From assembly GCA_903934325.1 (NCBI GenBank), contig CAIZNH010000010.1:62001-126000 (forward strand): a DNA stretch of 64,000 bases, written 5' to 3'. Under the pieces are notes generated by a model. It saw only the letters and a list, made by a program, of their open reading frames with translations. It had not been told where the DNA came from and did no database searches. Both the position numbers and the translations under genes were made by a program. How positions within the stretch are numbered: the stretch's first letter is position 1; every line of letters begins with the position of its first letter. Shown here piece by piece: positions 17,353 through 26,515 of this stretch. This DNA is from an uncultured Alphaproteobacteria bacterium (lineage in GTDB: Bacteria; Pseudomonadota; Alphaproteobacteria; Sphingomonadales; Sphingomonadaceae).

Positions 17353-18441
17353 TCAAGGCTCGATCACGATCCCCTTGGCCGGGTCGATCTGGCCTGACAG
17401 CATGGTGACGAATACATCGCGCGCCGCTGCCAGCCCGTCGTGACGCTCAATCGCGATGGTGCCCTCGGCCGCCTTGAGGAACTCGCGCCACGCCGCGGCA
17501 ACCAGCTTGCCGCCTTCGATCTGGCCATGCGCCTTGAAGAAGGCTACCGCATGATCGGGGGCAAAGAACAGCTGGGGCTTGGGGCCAGGCAGCGGCTCGC
17601 CGCCGCCGAACACTGAGCGCGCTTCGATATGGGTCGCCCCGACCAGGGCCGAATGCGCCAGCGCGTCCTCGAAGTGGCGGTGAATGCGAGCCAGCAGCTC
17701 GGCATTCCCGGCAAAGTCGACACTCACGCTGCGCACCACGGGCAGGCGTTCGAGATCTTCATAGGCAACGACCTCATCATAAAGCCCGCTGGCTTCGACA
17801 AAGCCGACATTGCCCTTGGAGGTCAGGCCCACGCGGCGCATGCCGGGCGATGACTGCTTGGCCACGCTCGCCAGCCCCATCGCGGTCTTGGAGGAAGCGC
17901 TGGTGACGATCAGCTGCTCCGCGCCGAACCAGCTTTGCCCGCGCAGGAAGTATTCGATCAGGAAGCCGGTGCGGAACAGCGGGCCGAAGATCATCCGCTC
18001 GGCCTCGCGCGCGGGATCATGCTCGGGATCGGCGGCAAGGCGGGTGTAGCTGTTGTAGACCGGGCTCATAGGCTGACGATAATCGGTGGTGTCGAGGAAG
18101 CCCCCCGCGCTCACCTTGCCCGGGCGCACATCGAGATGGCTCGCCATCGGCAGGTAGCCATAGACCCGCTCACCAACGGCGATCTCCGGGTGGTTGCTGA
18201 GGATGACGCGGGCATGGCCCCACATCGGCACGATGCCCAGGCCTTCGGGAGCGGGGAAGAAGTCCCAATACTTGAACCCGTCGCCCACCACCGCATAGGT
18301 GATGTTGTTGGCGGTGACCGAGAAGCTCTCGATCGCGAGCCGCACCGCGCCGTCGGCGAGCGGAGCCAGCGGCGTTTCGACCAGCGCGGCCTCGCCAAGC
18401 GCCCCCTTGCGGACGTGGACCTGAACGGCATTCATCGGCAT
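17353..18441 (-). CDS. DUF2855 family protein (medium-chain dehydrogenase-like)
   Basis: 362 aa. The sequence (FSVTANNITYAVVGDGFKYW; FFPAPEGLGIVPMWGHARVI; GYLPMASHLDVRPG; LIVTSASSKTAMGLA) matches my memory of DUF2855, a family distantly related to medium-chain dehydrogenases/quinone oxidoreductases. Substrate unknown. The TSASSKTAMGLA stretch occupies the place of the nucleotide-binding turn. It starts 21 bp after the dnaN stop and may be cotranscribed with dnaN. Confidence 0.78.
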   Translation of the reverse strand: MPMNAVQVHVRKGALGEAALVETPLAPLADGAVRLAIESFSVTANNITYAVVGDGFKYWDFFPAPEGLGIVPMWGHARVILSNHPEIAVGERVYGYLPMASHLDVRPGKVSAGGFLDTTDYRQPMSPVYNSYTRLAADPEHDPAREAERMIFGPLFRTGFLIEYFLRGQSWFGAEQLIVTSASSKTAMGLASVAKQSSPGMRRVGLTSKGNVGFVEASGLYDEVVAYEDLERLPVVRSVSVDFAGNAELLARIHRHFEDALAHSALVGATHIEARSVFGGGEPLPGPKPQLFFAPDHAVAFFKAHGQIEGGKLVAAAWREFLKAAEGTIAIERHDGLAAARDVFVTMLSGQIDPAKGIVIEP

Positions 18442-18462
18442 TCCCCTCCTCTCAGGCGGGGA

Positions 18463-19590
18463 TCACACCCGCATCGGCATCAGCACGTAAAGCGCGCGGC
18501 TGGCCTCGTTCTCGCGGATCAGCGTCGGTGCGCCGGCATCGGCGAGGTGCAGTTCGACCATCTCGGCGTCGATCTGGCCGAGAATGTCCTTGAGGTAGTT
18601 GGCGTTGAAGCCGATCTCCATGCCCTCGGCCTTGTAATCGGCTGCCAGTTCTTCGGCCGCAGTGCCGTTGTCGGGCGAGGTGACCGAGAGCGTCACGCGG
18701 TCATTGTCGAGCCCGATCTTGACCGCGCGGGTCTTTTCGGTGGCGATGGTCGCGACGCGGTCCACGCCCGAGAAGAACAGCTTGGGATCGACCTTCAGGA
18801 GCTTGTCGTTCGCGGTCGGGATGACGCGGCTGTAATCGGGGAAGGTGCCGTCGATCAGTTTGCTGGTCAGCACCATCCCGCCTTCGCCGCCGAGCGTGAA
18901 GCGGATCTTGCTCGCCGACAAGTCGATCAGCACGCTGCTGTCGAGAGCCTCTTCAAGCAGCTTGCGCAGCTCGCCCACGGCCTTTCGCGGCACGATCACG
19001 TCGGGCATTCCGGCCGCGCCTTCGGGGCGCGCAATGGTGAAGCGGGCGAGGCGATGGCCGTCCGTCGCTGCAGCCTTGAGCAGCGGCTCGTCTTCGTCCG
19101 TAACGTGCAGGAAGATGCCGTTGAGGTAGTAGCGCGTTTCCTCGGTCGAGATCGCGAACCGGGTGCGGTCGATCAGTTCGGCGAGCAGGCGAGCAGGGAT
19201 TTCGAAGCTGGTCGGCAGATCGCCCTCGACGATCACCGGGAAGTCGTCGCGCGGCAGGGTCGGCAGCTTGAAGTTCGAGCGGCCGGCCTTCACTTCCAGA
19301 CGGTTGTCATTGGTGGTGAGGCTGACCTGGCTGCCTTCGGGCAGCTTGCGGGCGATATCGAACAGCAGGTGCGCCGAGACAGTGATCGCGCCGGGTTGAT
19401 CGACGGAGGAAGCCGACATGGTCTCGACCACCTGAAGATCGAGGTCGGTCGCCATCACGCGCACAGCGCTGCTGGCGTTGGCTTCGATCAGCACATTCGA
19501 GAGGATCGGAATGGTGTTGCGACGCTCCACCACCGATTGCACATGGGAAAGGCACCGCAGCAGCGTCGCGCGTTCGATCGTGGCCTTCAT
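18463..19590 (-). CDS. dnaN: DNA polymerase III beta subunit (sliding clamp)
   Basis: 375 aa, normal for DnaN: MKATIERATLLRCLSHVQSV at the start, the characteristic NTIPILSNVLIEA, IPARLLAELIDRTRFAIS and YYLNGIFLHV, and the C-terminal end LMPMRV. It forms the homodimeric ring that holds polymerase III on DNA. dnaA, recF and gyrB do not adjoin, so this is not a classical dnaA-dnaN origin region, as is usual in alphaproteobacteria. Downstream on the same strand is the DUF2855 gene. Confidence 0.98.
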   Translation of the reverse strand: MKATIERATLLRCLSHVQSVVERRNTIPILSNVLIEANASSAVRVMATDLDLQVVETMSASSVDQPGAITVSAHLLFDIARKLPEGSQVSLTTNDNRLEVKAGRSNFKLPTLPRDDFPVIVEGDLPTSFEIPARLLAELIDRTRFAISTEETRYYLNGIFLHVTDEDEPLLKAAATDGHRLARFTIARPEGAAGMPDVIVPRKAVGELRKLLEEALDSSVLIDLSASKIRFTLGGEGGMVLTSKLIDGTFPDYSRVIPTANDKLLKVDPKLFFSGVDRVATIATEKTRAVKIGLDNDRVTLSVTSPDNGTAAEELAADYKAEGMEIGFNANYLKDILGQIDAEMVELHLADAGAPTLIRENEASRALYVLMPMRV

Positions 19591-19742
19591 CGCGTGTCCC
19601 TATCGTTCCTGTGTTTGGCGTCGGAGAGAGAGGAATCGCCTCCAGACGCCGGAATCTGCCGGAAAACCTTAGCGCGGACAATCATCGGGGCAAGCAGGCT
19701 CCGCTACGAGCGGCGACACGGCTGGGGATAAGGGGGTGACAA

Positions 19743-20507
19743 TCACCCCAGCATCGCCATCCCGCCGTTCACATGCAGGGTTTCGCCCGTGACATAGGCG
19801 GCCTCGCGGCTGGCGAGGAAAGCAACCGCCGCACCGATTTCCGCGCCCTCGCCCATCCGGCCCATCGGGATCCGGCCATTGATCGCGGCCTGCTGCTTTT
19901 CGTCGAGCGCGGCGGTCATCGCGGTGCGGATGAAACCCGGCGCGACGCAATTGGCGGTGATGCCCCGGCTGGCGACTTCCTGCGCGAAGCTCTTGGTCAT
20001 GCCGGTCAGGCCCGCCTTGGCAGCGCAATAGTTCATCTGGCCGGGATTGCCGGTCGCTCCGACCACGGACGTGATGTTGATGATCCGCCCGAAGCGCGCC
20101 TTCATCATCGGCTTGGCGGCGGCACGCATCAGGCGGAAGGCGGCCTCGAGGTTGACGCGGATCACCTGATCCCACTCGTCATCCTTCATCCGCATGCCGA
20201 GATTGTCGCGGGTGATGCCGGCATTGTTGACGAGAATGTCCATCGTGCCGAGCGTGTCGAGCATGGCCGGAACCAGCTCTTCCACCTGCGTCGCATTGCC
20301 CAGATCGCAGGTGATCTCGACGTGGCCGTCATGATCGTGGTGCGGATAGGCTTCGTTGAGCTCGTCGCGGAAGGCGCGCAGCTTGGCCGCGTTCGAGCCC
20401 GACAGCGCTAGACGCGCGCCCTGCGCGGCCAGCGCGTGTGCGATCGACGAGCCGATCCCGCCGCTCGCGCCGGTGACCAGTGCATTCATGCCCTTGAGTG
20501 AAAACAT
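19743..20507 (-). CDS. fabG: 3-oxoacyl-[acyl-carrier-protein] reductase FabG
   Basis: 254-aa short-chain dehydrogenase with TGASGGIGSS (NADPH binding), NNAGITRDNLGMRM (typical of FabG), the catalytic Ser in NITSVVG and Tyr/Lys in YCAAKAG, and the C-terminal HVNGGMAML. It reduces 3-oxoacyl-ACP to 3-hydroxyacyl-ACP in fatty acid elongation. Its ATG overlaps the fabD stop (TGATG), so the two are translationally coupled. Confidence 0.97.
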   Translation of the reverse strand: MFSLKGMNALVTGASGGIGSSIAHALAAQGARLALSGSNAAKLRAFRDELNEAYPHHDHDGHVEITCDLGNATQVEELVPAMLDTLGTMDILVNNAGITRDNLGMRMKDDEWDQVIRVNLEAAFRLMRAAAKPMMKARFGRIINITSVVGATGNPGQMNYCAAKAGLTGMTKSFAQEVASRGITANCVAPGFIRTAMTAALDEKQQAAINGRIPMGRMGEGAEIGAAVAFLASREAAYVTGETLHVNGGMAMLG

Positions 20508-21445
20508 CAGAGGATCTCCTTAGCGAAGGCTTCGAGGTCGGCCATGGTCACAAGGCTCGTGACGGCCGCTTCCTTGTCGATCCGGCCCACCATCGGGCCC
20601 AAGACCTTGCCGCCAAGTTCGACGAAGCGTTCTACCCCGTCAGCCCGCATGGCAAGCACGCTTTCGCGCCAGCGCACGCGGCCGGTGACCTGTTCGACCA
20701 GCAGCGCGCGTTCCTCTTCAGGATCATCGACCCGCGCGGCGGTGACATTGGCGTAGAGCGGCAGGGTGAAAGCCGCAGGCGGGGTTTCGCCCAGTGCCTC
20801 GGCCATGCGCGCGGCGGCAGGCGCCATCAGCGAGGAATGGAACGGGGCCGAGACATTGAGAATCATGCCGCGCTTGATCCCGAAATCTTTGACCATCTCG
20901 ACAGCCCGCTGGATCGCAGCGGTATGGCCCGAAATCACGACCTGCGAGGGGTCATTGTCATTGGCGACTTCGCACACTTCGCCTTGCGCAGCCGCTTCGG
21001 CGAGCGCCTTGGCCTGATCAATATCCGCGCCCAGCAGCACGGCCATGGTGCCCTCGCCCAGCGGCACGGCGGCCTGCATCGCCTGACCGCGCAGCTTGAG
21101 CAACCGCGCGGTGTCCGCAAGGCCAAAGGCGCCGATAGCGCAAAGCGCGGCATATTCGCCGAGTGAATGGCCCGCGACGCAATCGCCCTTTTCGGCCAGC
21201 TTCACGCCGAAATCCTGCTCCAGAACGCGCAGTGTGGCGACGGCATTGGCCATGATCGCGGGCTGGGCATTCTCGGTCAGGGTAAGCGTATCCTCCGGTC
21301 CTTCGCGCATCAGGGTCGAGAGCTTCTGCTTCAGCGCCTCGTCCACCTCGCCAAACACGTCGCGCGCTGCCGCGCTTGCCTCGGCAAGCTCGGTTCCCAT
21401 GCCGACCTTCTGGCTGCCCTGACCCGGAAAGATAAACGCGCGCAT
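20507..21445 (-). CDS. fabD: Malonyl-CoA:ACP transacylase FabD
   Basis: 312 aa from ATG 21445 (MRAFIFPGQGSQKVGMG, the usual FabD opening). The active-site Ser is in GHSLGEYAALCA and the partner His in FHSSLMAPA. It loads malonyl groups onto ACP to start fatty acid synthesis. First of a fabD-fabG pair; longer starts upstream read into low-complexity sequence and were rejected. Confidence 0.97.
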   Translation of the reverse strand: MRAFIFPGQGSQKVGMGTELAEASAAARDVFGEVDEALKQKLSTLMREGPEDTLTLTENAQPAIMANAVATLRVLEQDFGVKLAEKGDCVAGHSLGEYAALCAIGAFGLADTARLLKLRGQAMQAAVPLGEGTMAVLLGADIDQAKALAEAAAQGEVCEVANDNDPSQVVISGHTAAIQRAVEMVKDFGIKRGMILNVSAPFHSSLMAPAAARMAEALGETPPAAFTLPLYANVTAARVDDPEEERALLVEQVTGRVRWRESVLAMRADGVERFVELGGKVLGPMVGRIDKEAAVTSLVTMADLEAFAKEIL

Positions 21446-21483
21446 CCCTGACCCCGTTTTTGTCGTGATTTTGGCGCGCGCCG

Positions 21484-22314
21484 TTACGTCCGCGCGGGCG
21501 GACTGGCAAGGCCGAAGGGCACAACCCTGTTGGCAGAATAGTGTCCGATCTGCGCCCGTCCGAGATAGGGAATGCCGGCGCGAGCACACCAGTACTGCGC
21601 GATTGCTTCCTCGCTTTGCCCGAATTCGACATAGTTTTCCGGCACGTCGGTGATCGCGCCGAGCCTGAGGCCTGCGACCCGTGGCAAGGTGGCCGCAAGG
21701 TGGAAGAACAATCGGTCGATCGCGTAAAAGTGTTCGGCCACTTCCTCGACCATCACCACATGGCCGGTGAGATCAGGCATCAGCGGCGTGCCCGAAATCA
21801 TCGCAAGCGTGATGAGATTGAAGGCCGCTGCCGGGGTCGCCCCGTCGAGGCTGGGTTCGAGCCCGCTGGTATCACCGCCCAGCCAGCGCAGCACCCGTCG
21901 GATCGCTTCCTTGCCGCCTTCCGAGCGCGCGCTCACCGGCATATGGCCGTGGACCGATTGTCCGATGCGGTGACGATAGAGTGCGGCCAAAAGATAGCCG
22001 CAGTCCGAAAAGCCGACATAGGTTTTGGACCGCGCCGCCTGGTTCATCTGCGCAACTGCCGCTTCGGCAATCCGGTTCGAGCCGTAGCCGCCCTTGGCAA
22101 ACCATACGACATCGAACGCCGGATCATTGCTGCATTCGAGCAGGGCGGTGAGGCGCCGCAGATCATCGCCGGCAAAATGCCCGGCCTGTTCGAAGCACTG
22201 ATCGTGGAACGTAAGCCGGTGCGAGGGGAACTCGGCCGCGACCAGTTCCTGGCAGGCGGCGGCCTGTTCGCGCGTGATCGGCGTTGCCGGTGCACAGATG
22301 GCGATATTCGTCAT
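21484..22314 (-). CDS. ldcA: LD-carboxypeptidase, peptidase family S66 (LdcA-like)
   Basis: 276 aa from ATG 22314. S66 features are visible: WFAKGGYGSNRI, the nucleophile in VGFSDCGYL, acidic VMVEEVAEHFYAIDR, and GHYSANRVVPFG near the end with the catalytic His. LdcA trims the terminal D-Ala from murein tetrapeptides in the cytoplasm, making tripeptide for recycling. It is divergent, by 56 bp, from a Mur ligase gene, which supports a shared role in peptidoglycan recycling. The gene-symbol assignment rests on family resemblance. Confidence 0.82.
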   Translation of the reverse strand: MTNIAICAPATPITREQAAACQELVAAEFPSHRLTFHDQCFEQAGHFAGDDLRRLTALLECSNDPAFDVVWFAKGGYGSNRIAEAAVAQMNQAARSKTYVGFSDCGYLLAALYRHRIGQSVHGHMPVSARSEGGKEAIRRVLRWLGGDTSGLEPSLDGATPAAAFNLITLAMISGTPLMPDLTGHVVMVEEVAEHFYAIDRLFFHLAATLPRVAGLRLGAITDVPENYVEFGQSEEAIAQYWCARAGIPYLGRAQIGHYSANRVVPFGLASPPART

Positions 22315-22370
22315 GAAATGCAGCCTATGGCGCTTGTCAGTGGGGGCGCAAGTCAATAACCACCCGGCAT

Positions 22371-23798
22371 ATGGATAACGGGGTCGAGGCCGGGGCGCTT
22401 GCAGGGCGTCCGCTGTTCTTTTGCGGCATTGGCGGGTCGGGCATGCTGCCCCTCGCGCAGATCGCGCATGGCCTTGGCATGTCCGTCGCGGGATCGGACC
22501 GCAGCCGCGATCAGGGCCGCACACCAGAGAAGTTCGCCTGGCTCGAGGCTCAGGGCTTTGCGCTGTTCCCGCAGGATGGCAGCGGGGTCACCTCGCCCGA
22601 TCAGGTGCTGATCGCCTCTGCGGCAATCGAGGACACTGTGCCCGAAGTCGCCCGTGCAAAGGCACTGGGCTGCGATCGGATGAGCCGGGCCGAGCTCCTG
22701 TCAGCCCTGTTCAACGCTACTGGCTTTGCGATTGCCGTTGGCGGCACATCGGGCAAGTCCACCGTCACGGGCATGATCGCGTGGATCCTCCACGAAGGGG
22801 GATATGATCCCACCGTGATGAACGGCGCGGTGATGAAGAACTTCGTCAGCCCCGAAAATCCTTTCGCCAGCGCGCGGATCGGCAGCGGCAACCTGTTCGT
22901 CAGCGAAGTCGACGAAAGCGACGGCTCGATCGCGCTCTATCGTCCGACAGTCGCCGTGCTGCTCAATGTCAGCCTCGATCACAAGAGCATCGAGGAATTA
23001 CGCGTGCTGTTCGGCAATTTCCTCGCCGACTCGGGCGCAGCTGCGATCAATCTCGACAGCTACGAGGCTGCCCATCTCGCGCATCGCGCAAACCAGTGCG
23101 TGACCTTCGCGGTCAATGATCAGACAGCCGACATCACCATCGAGCCGGATTCGATCGACCAGAGCGAGCTCGGCATCCGTGCCGCGGTGATCGACAATCG
23201 CAGTCGCGAGGTCTTTCCGCTGATCCTGCCCATGCCGGGGCTGCACAACCTTTCCAATGCGCTGGCAGCGATTGCGGCGGCAAGCGCGGCGGGGATCCAG
23301 GTCGGCCATGCGGTCTATGCCCTGCGCAGCTTTGCGGGCCTCGTACGGCGCTTCGACGTGATCGGCACCTCGCCTTCGGGCGTCACGGTGATCGACGATT
23401 TCGGCCACAACCCGGAGAAATGCGCCGCCACGCTGCGCACCCTCAAGGCCACGCCCGGACGCGTCATCGCCTTCTTCCAGCCCCACGGCTACGGCCCCTT
23501 GCGCCAGATGGGTCATGAACTCGCCCAGACCTTCGCCAAGGAACTGGGGCCGGAGGACATCACCATCTTCAGCGATCCGGTCTATTTCGGCGGCACGGTC
23601 GATCGCAGCGAAGGCAGCGAACGGATCACCGGCCTGATCAACACCGCCGGTGGGCATGCCGAGCATATCCCCACGCGCGAGGATTGCGCTGCGCGGATCA
23701 CCGCGCTTGCCCGTCCGGGTGACCGGATTGTGGTGATGGGCGCGCGCGACGATACGCTGACCGACTTCGCCCGCGTGCTGCTGGCGGGGCTTTCCTGA
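22371..23798 (+). CDS. Mur ligase family protein (MurC/Mpl-like)
   Basis: 475 aa. N-terminal MurC-type Rossmann section (FFCGIGGSGMLPLAQIAHGL; VAGSDRSRDQ), a central ATP-binding ligase domain (VGGTSGKSTVTGMIAWIL; VSEVDESDGSI; LNVSLDHKSIEEL) and a C-terminal domain with VIDDFGHNPEK. The P-loop is GGTSGKST rather than the AGTHGKTT common in MurC and Mpl. It could be Mpl (joins recycled tripeptide to UDP-MurNAc), a second MurC, or a ligase with another substrate. The divergent neighbour is an LD-carboxypeptidase, whose product is the Mpl substrate; that favours a recycling role, but it is inference. Housekeeping murC of the usual division cluster is not in the window. Confidence 0.85.
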   Translation: MDNGVEAGALAGRPLFFCGIGGSGMLPLAQIAHGLGMSVAGSDRSRDQGRTPEKFAWLEAQGFALFPQDGSGVTSPDQVLIASAAIEDTVPEVARAKALGCDRMSRAELLSALFNATGFAIAVGGTSGKSTVTGMIAWILHEGGYDPTVMNGAVMKNFVSPENPFASARIGSGNLFVSEVDESDGSIALYRPTVAVLLNVSLDHKSIEELRVLFGNFLADSGAAAINLDSYEAAHLAHRANQCVTFAVNDQTADITIEPDSIDQSELGIRAAVIDNRSREVFPLILPMPGLHNLSNALAAIAAASAAGIQVGHAVYALRSFAGLVRRFDVIGTSPSGVTVIDDFGHNPEKCAATLRTLKATPGRVIAFFQPHGYGPLRQMGHELAQTFAKELGPEDITIFSDPVYFGGTVDRSEGSERITGLINTAGGHAEHIPTREDCAARITALARPGDRIVVMGARDDTLTDFARVLLAGLS

Positions 23799-23849
23799 CC
23801 CACAAAATCGCTGATGGATGAAGGGGCTGAGGCGGGCTAGCACAACCTC

Positions 23850-25391
23850 ATGCACCCGCGCGATTTCTCCCTCGATACGCTGCTGGCGAACTGCGCCCAG
23901 CGCCATGCCCACCGCCTTGCCACGGTCGACGCCGCCCAGCGCCTCACCTGGGCCGATCTCGATGCGCGGGTCACCAATCTGGCGCGCTGGATGCTTGCGC
24001 GCGGCATTGCCCCGGGTGACCGCATTGCCCTGCTGCTGACCGACGGCGCGCCATTTCTTACCACCCTGCTTGCAGCCTCCCGCATCGGAGCCATCGCGGT
24101 GCTGCTCAACTGGCGGCTCGCCCCGGCCGAGATCGCGTGGATCTGCGGCAATGCCGAACCGGCAATGACCTTTGCCAACCCCCGCTTCGCCGATCTGTTG
24201 GTCGAGGCCGAGGCTGGCGAGGTGCACATGGTGGACGAGAGCCACGCCGCGGACGGCTTCTTCGAGACCGCTGTCGCCACTCCCCACGAGCCGGTGCCGC
24301 ATGCCTATGATCTCGACCTATCCCTCGCCCCCGACCGCCCGCTCTACATGATGTATACCAGCGGCACGACCGGCCGACCCAAGGGGTGCCTGCAAGCCGG
24401 AAGCGCGGTCGCCGCCTCGGCATTGGGCTTCGCGCAGCATCGGGGCTTCCGGCAAAACGAGGTGCTGCTCTCGGTCAATCCGTTGTTCCATGTCGTGGGC
24501 ATGCAGCAGGTCGCCGCGATGCTGGCCTGCGGGGGCACATCGGTGTTCGCAGGCCGCGATGATGACAGCGCCGCGATCCTCGATCTGCTCCACCGCGAGG
24601 GCTGCACCACCACCAGCGCCTTTCCCACCATCTCTTTCCCGTGGCAGGCGATGGAGCCGATCCGGGGCGGCAAGATGCCACTCACCAATTACACCGGCGG
24701 CGCAGGGATGGGCCGGCCTGCGATGTACGAATTCATCGAGCGCGACTGGAACGCCCGCGTCGTGGGCGGCTATGGCCAGACCGAGATCTGCGGCTTTGCA
24801 ACCTTCATCGACTACCCCGACATGCTGGAGCACCCCCGCTCGATCGGATGGACCCTGCCCCATGTGACGATGACCGTGCTCGATCCGGAGGGCAACCACC
24901 TGCCCCCGGGCGAAGAGGGCGAGCTCGCTTTGCGTGGCCCCTCGGTGATGCTCGGCTACTGGCGCAACGAGGAGGCAAGCCATGCGGCGCTCGGCCACGG
25001 CTGGCTACGCACTGGCGACCTTGGCACGATGGACGCGCGCGGCCGCGGCTACCTGCTTGGCCGCGCCAAGGAGCTGATCAAGACCGGCGGCGAGAATGTC
25101 TATCCGGCCGAGGTCGATGCGATCTTCGCTGCCATGCCCGAGGTGGCCGATGCAGGCTGCTGCGGTGTGCCGGACCGGCAATGGGGCGAGGCGGTGAAGG
25201 CCTTCGTGGTCCTGAAGCCCGGCCAACACCTCACCCGCGAAGCAATCACCGAGCGCTTCAAGGGCCAGATCGCCGGCTACAAGCGGCCGCGCTACATCGA
25301 ATTCGTCGACAGCCTGCCGCGCGATCCGATCGGGAAACTGCTGCGGCGCGAGCTTTCGGCAAGGCCGGTCACGCCTGATCAGGCCGCTTGA
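23850..25391 (+). CDS. Class I adenylate-forming acyl-CoA synthetase (AMP-dependent ligase)
   Basis: 513 aa. Core motifs in order: A3 MMYTSGTTGRPKG near residue 165-177, A5 GGYGQTEICG, A7 LRTGDLGTMD, A8 GRAKELIKTGGENVYPAEV, and the catalytic C-terminal Lys in PRDPIGKLLRRE. The family activates a carboxylic acid as acyl-AMP and transfers it to CoA. Substrate not deducible, though fatty or aromatic acids are usual for this subgroup. It starts 51 bp after the Mur ligase stop on the same strand; no functional link is evident. Confidence 0.9.
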   Translation: MHPRDFSLDTLLANCAQRHAHRLATVDAAQRLTWADLDARVTNLARWMLARGIAPGDRIALLLTDGAPFLTTLLAASRIGAIAVLLNWRLAPAEIAWICGNAEPAMTFANPRFADLLVEAEAGEVHMVDESHAADGFFETAVATPHEPVPHAYDLDLSLAPDRPLYMMYTSGTTGRPKGCLQAGSAVAASALGFAQHRGFRQNEVLLSVNPLFHVVGMQQVAAMLACGGTSVFAGRDDDSAAILDLLHREGCTTTSAFPTISFPWQAMEPIRGGKMPLTNYTGGAGMGRPAMYEFIERDWNARVVGGYGQTEICGFATFIDYPDMLEHPRSIGWTLPHVTMTVLDPEGNHLPPGEEGELALRGPSVMLGYWRNEEASHAALGHGWLRTGDLGTMDARGRGYLLGRAKELIKTGGENVYPAEVDAIFAAMPEVADAGCCGVPDRQWGEAVKAFVVLKPGQHLTREAITERFKGQIAGYKRPRYIEFVDSLPRDPIGKLLRRELSARPVTPDQAA

Positions 25392-25438
25392 GACCTACCA
25401 GAAGCGGACGGGGTTAGGCATTCGGCGGGCAGGTCTTT

Positions 25439-25459
25439 GGGCCAACGGCCGTTTGGCCC
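25439..25459. terminator. Inverted repeat between convergent genes
   Basis: GGGCCAA (25439-25445) pairs with TTGGCCC (25453-25459) around a 7-base centre that is itself GC-rich. It lies between the convergent acyl-CoA ligase and LytTR genes, where a bidirectional terminator is expected. No strong T tract follows, so confidence is modest. Confidence 0.4.
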
Positions 25460-25546
25460 GGTCTCGCGCCAAAACCTGCCATTAGGCAGGCGACCCGATT
25501 GTGGGCTTTGGCAAGGCTGCCGTGGGGCATTCTCCGAATTGAGTGC

Positions 25547-26404
25547 CTATTCCTTCAACGTCGGCAGAGCCAGGTTCTGCCTGAACCTGCGACTACCGCC
25601 GATCACCTTGCCTGATCGCAAAGTGATATCGAAGTCCCCGCTTTGCCGTGTTTCAGTAGTCGCAATCGCCGCGCGCCGCACGAGGTGTGAGCGATGGACG
25701 CGGACAAAGCCGTACGGCGAGAGCTCAGCTTCCACATCTGCCATCGTACGCCTTGCCATCTGGCTCCCGAAGCTTCCGTGCATTTCAACGTAATTTCCGG
25801 CCGAACTCACCCATTCGATCTCGGCGGGACGCAGCATCACGACCCGGCTACCATCGCGCACTTCGATAAGCGCAGCCGCTTCGGATGGCTGCGGCAAGGG
25901 TTCCCTGGATCGCGCCACGAGGCGTCGAGCCAGCAGAAATACCGCAAGGATCGAGACATAGGTGATCACGTCTTTGCGTGCTTCAAACAGCAGGCGATCC
26001 GACCACAGCTCGGCCGGAGAATATGCAAGTCCCGCAAGGGCAAAGGCGCCGCTGCGCAGCCCTGACATCAGCGCCGAGTGCGCCAAAGAAACCGCGATGC
26101 AGCCCAGGATATGGCCAATGACTGCCTGCCACAGAGGCCGCATTGCGAGCCGGATCGCCAGCACCAGCACTATCGGCAAAAGCGCCAGCCAAGCAGCAAA
26201 GCTCGTGCCTTCCAGCACCCAGGCCTGCCACGCGGCAATCGGCCGACCCAGCGCACGGCGATCATCGATCAGGCTTGCCGCGTTGACCGCCATGTAGAGC
26301 AAACCGAAACCCGCATAGGCGAGCAAGGTTATGGCGCGCGGATCGTGCAGACGGCCGGTTTTGGCCGGTCCTCCGCTCGCCCCTCGTTCGCCGCCGCTTG
26401 TCAC
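25547..26404 (-). CDS. Membrane-bound LytTR-family transcriptional regulator
   Basis: 285 aa from a GTG at 26404 with GGAG about 10 bases upstream. Four hydrophobic segments fill residues 24-165 (ITLLAYAGFGLLYMAVNAAS; WLALLPIVLVLAIRLAM; VIGHILGCIAVSLAHSAL; ITYVSILAVFLLARRLV). The C-terminal 100 residues are a LytTR DNA-binding domain (IEWVSSAGNYVEMHG; RRTMADVEAEL; FVRVHRSHLVRRAAI; ITLRSGKVIGGSRRF). It probably links a membrane signal to transcription without a separate kinase. Divergent from an acyltransferase gene, its most likely target. Confidence 0.88.
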   Translation of the reverse strand: MTSGGERGASGGPAKTGRLHDPRAITLLAYAGFGLLYMAVNAASLIDDRRALGRPIAAWQAWVLEGTSFAAWLALLPIVLVLAIRLAMRPLWQAVIGHILGCIAVSLAHSALMSGLRSGAFALAGLAYSPAELWSDRLLFEARKDVITYVSILAVFLLARRLVARSREPLPQPSEAAALIEVRDGSRVVMLRPAEIEWVSSAGNYVEMHGSFGSQMARRTMADVEAELSPYGFVRVHRSHLVRRAAIATTETRQSGDFDITLRSGKVIGGSRRFRQNLALPTLKE

Positions 26405-26515
26405 AACCCGCTCCGCATTTCGTCCCGCCCGTTCCGCCGCCGGTCACTTGCGCCGCGACAGCGCGATCCGACGCAGCAGATATCGGCCCAAGCTTAGATG
26501 CGATGGAGACGTGAC

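Noticed and set aside
18463..19590. dnaN as evidence of a replication origin here
   Set aside because: dnaA, recF, gyrB and clusters of DnaA boxes are absent; in alphaproteobacteria dnaN is often away from the origin.
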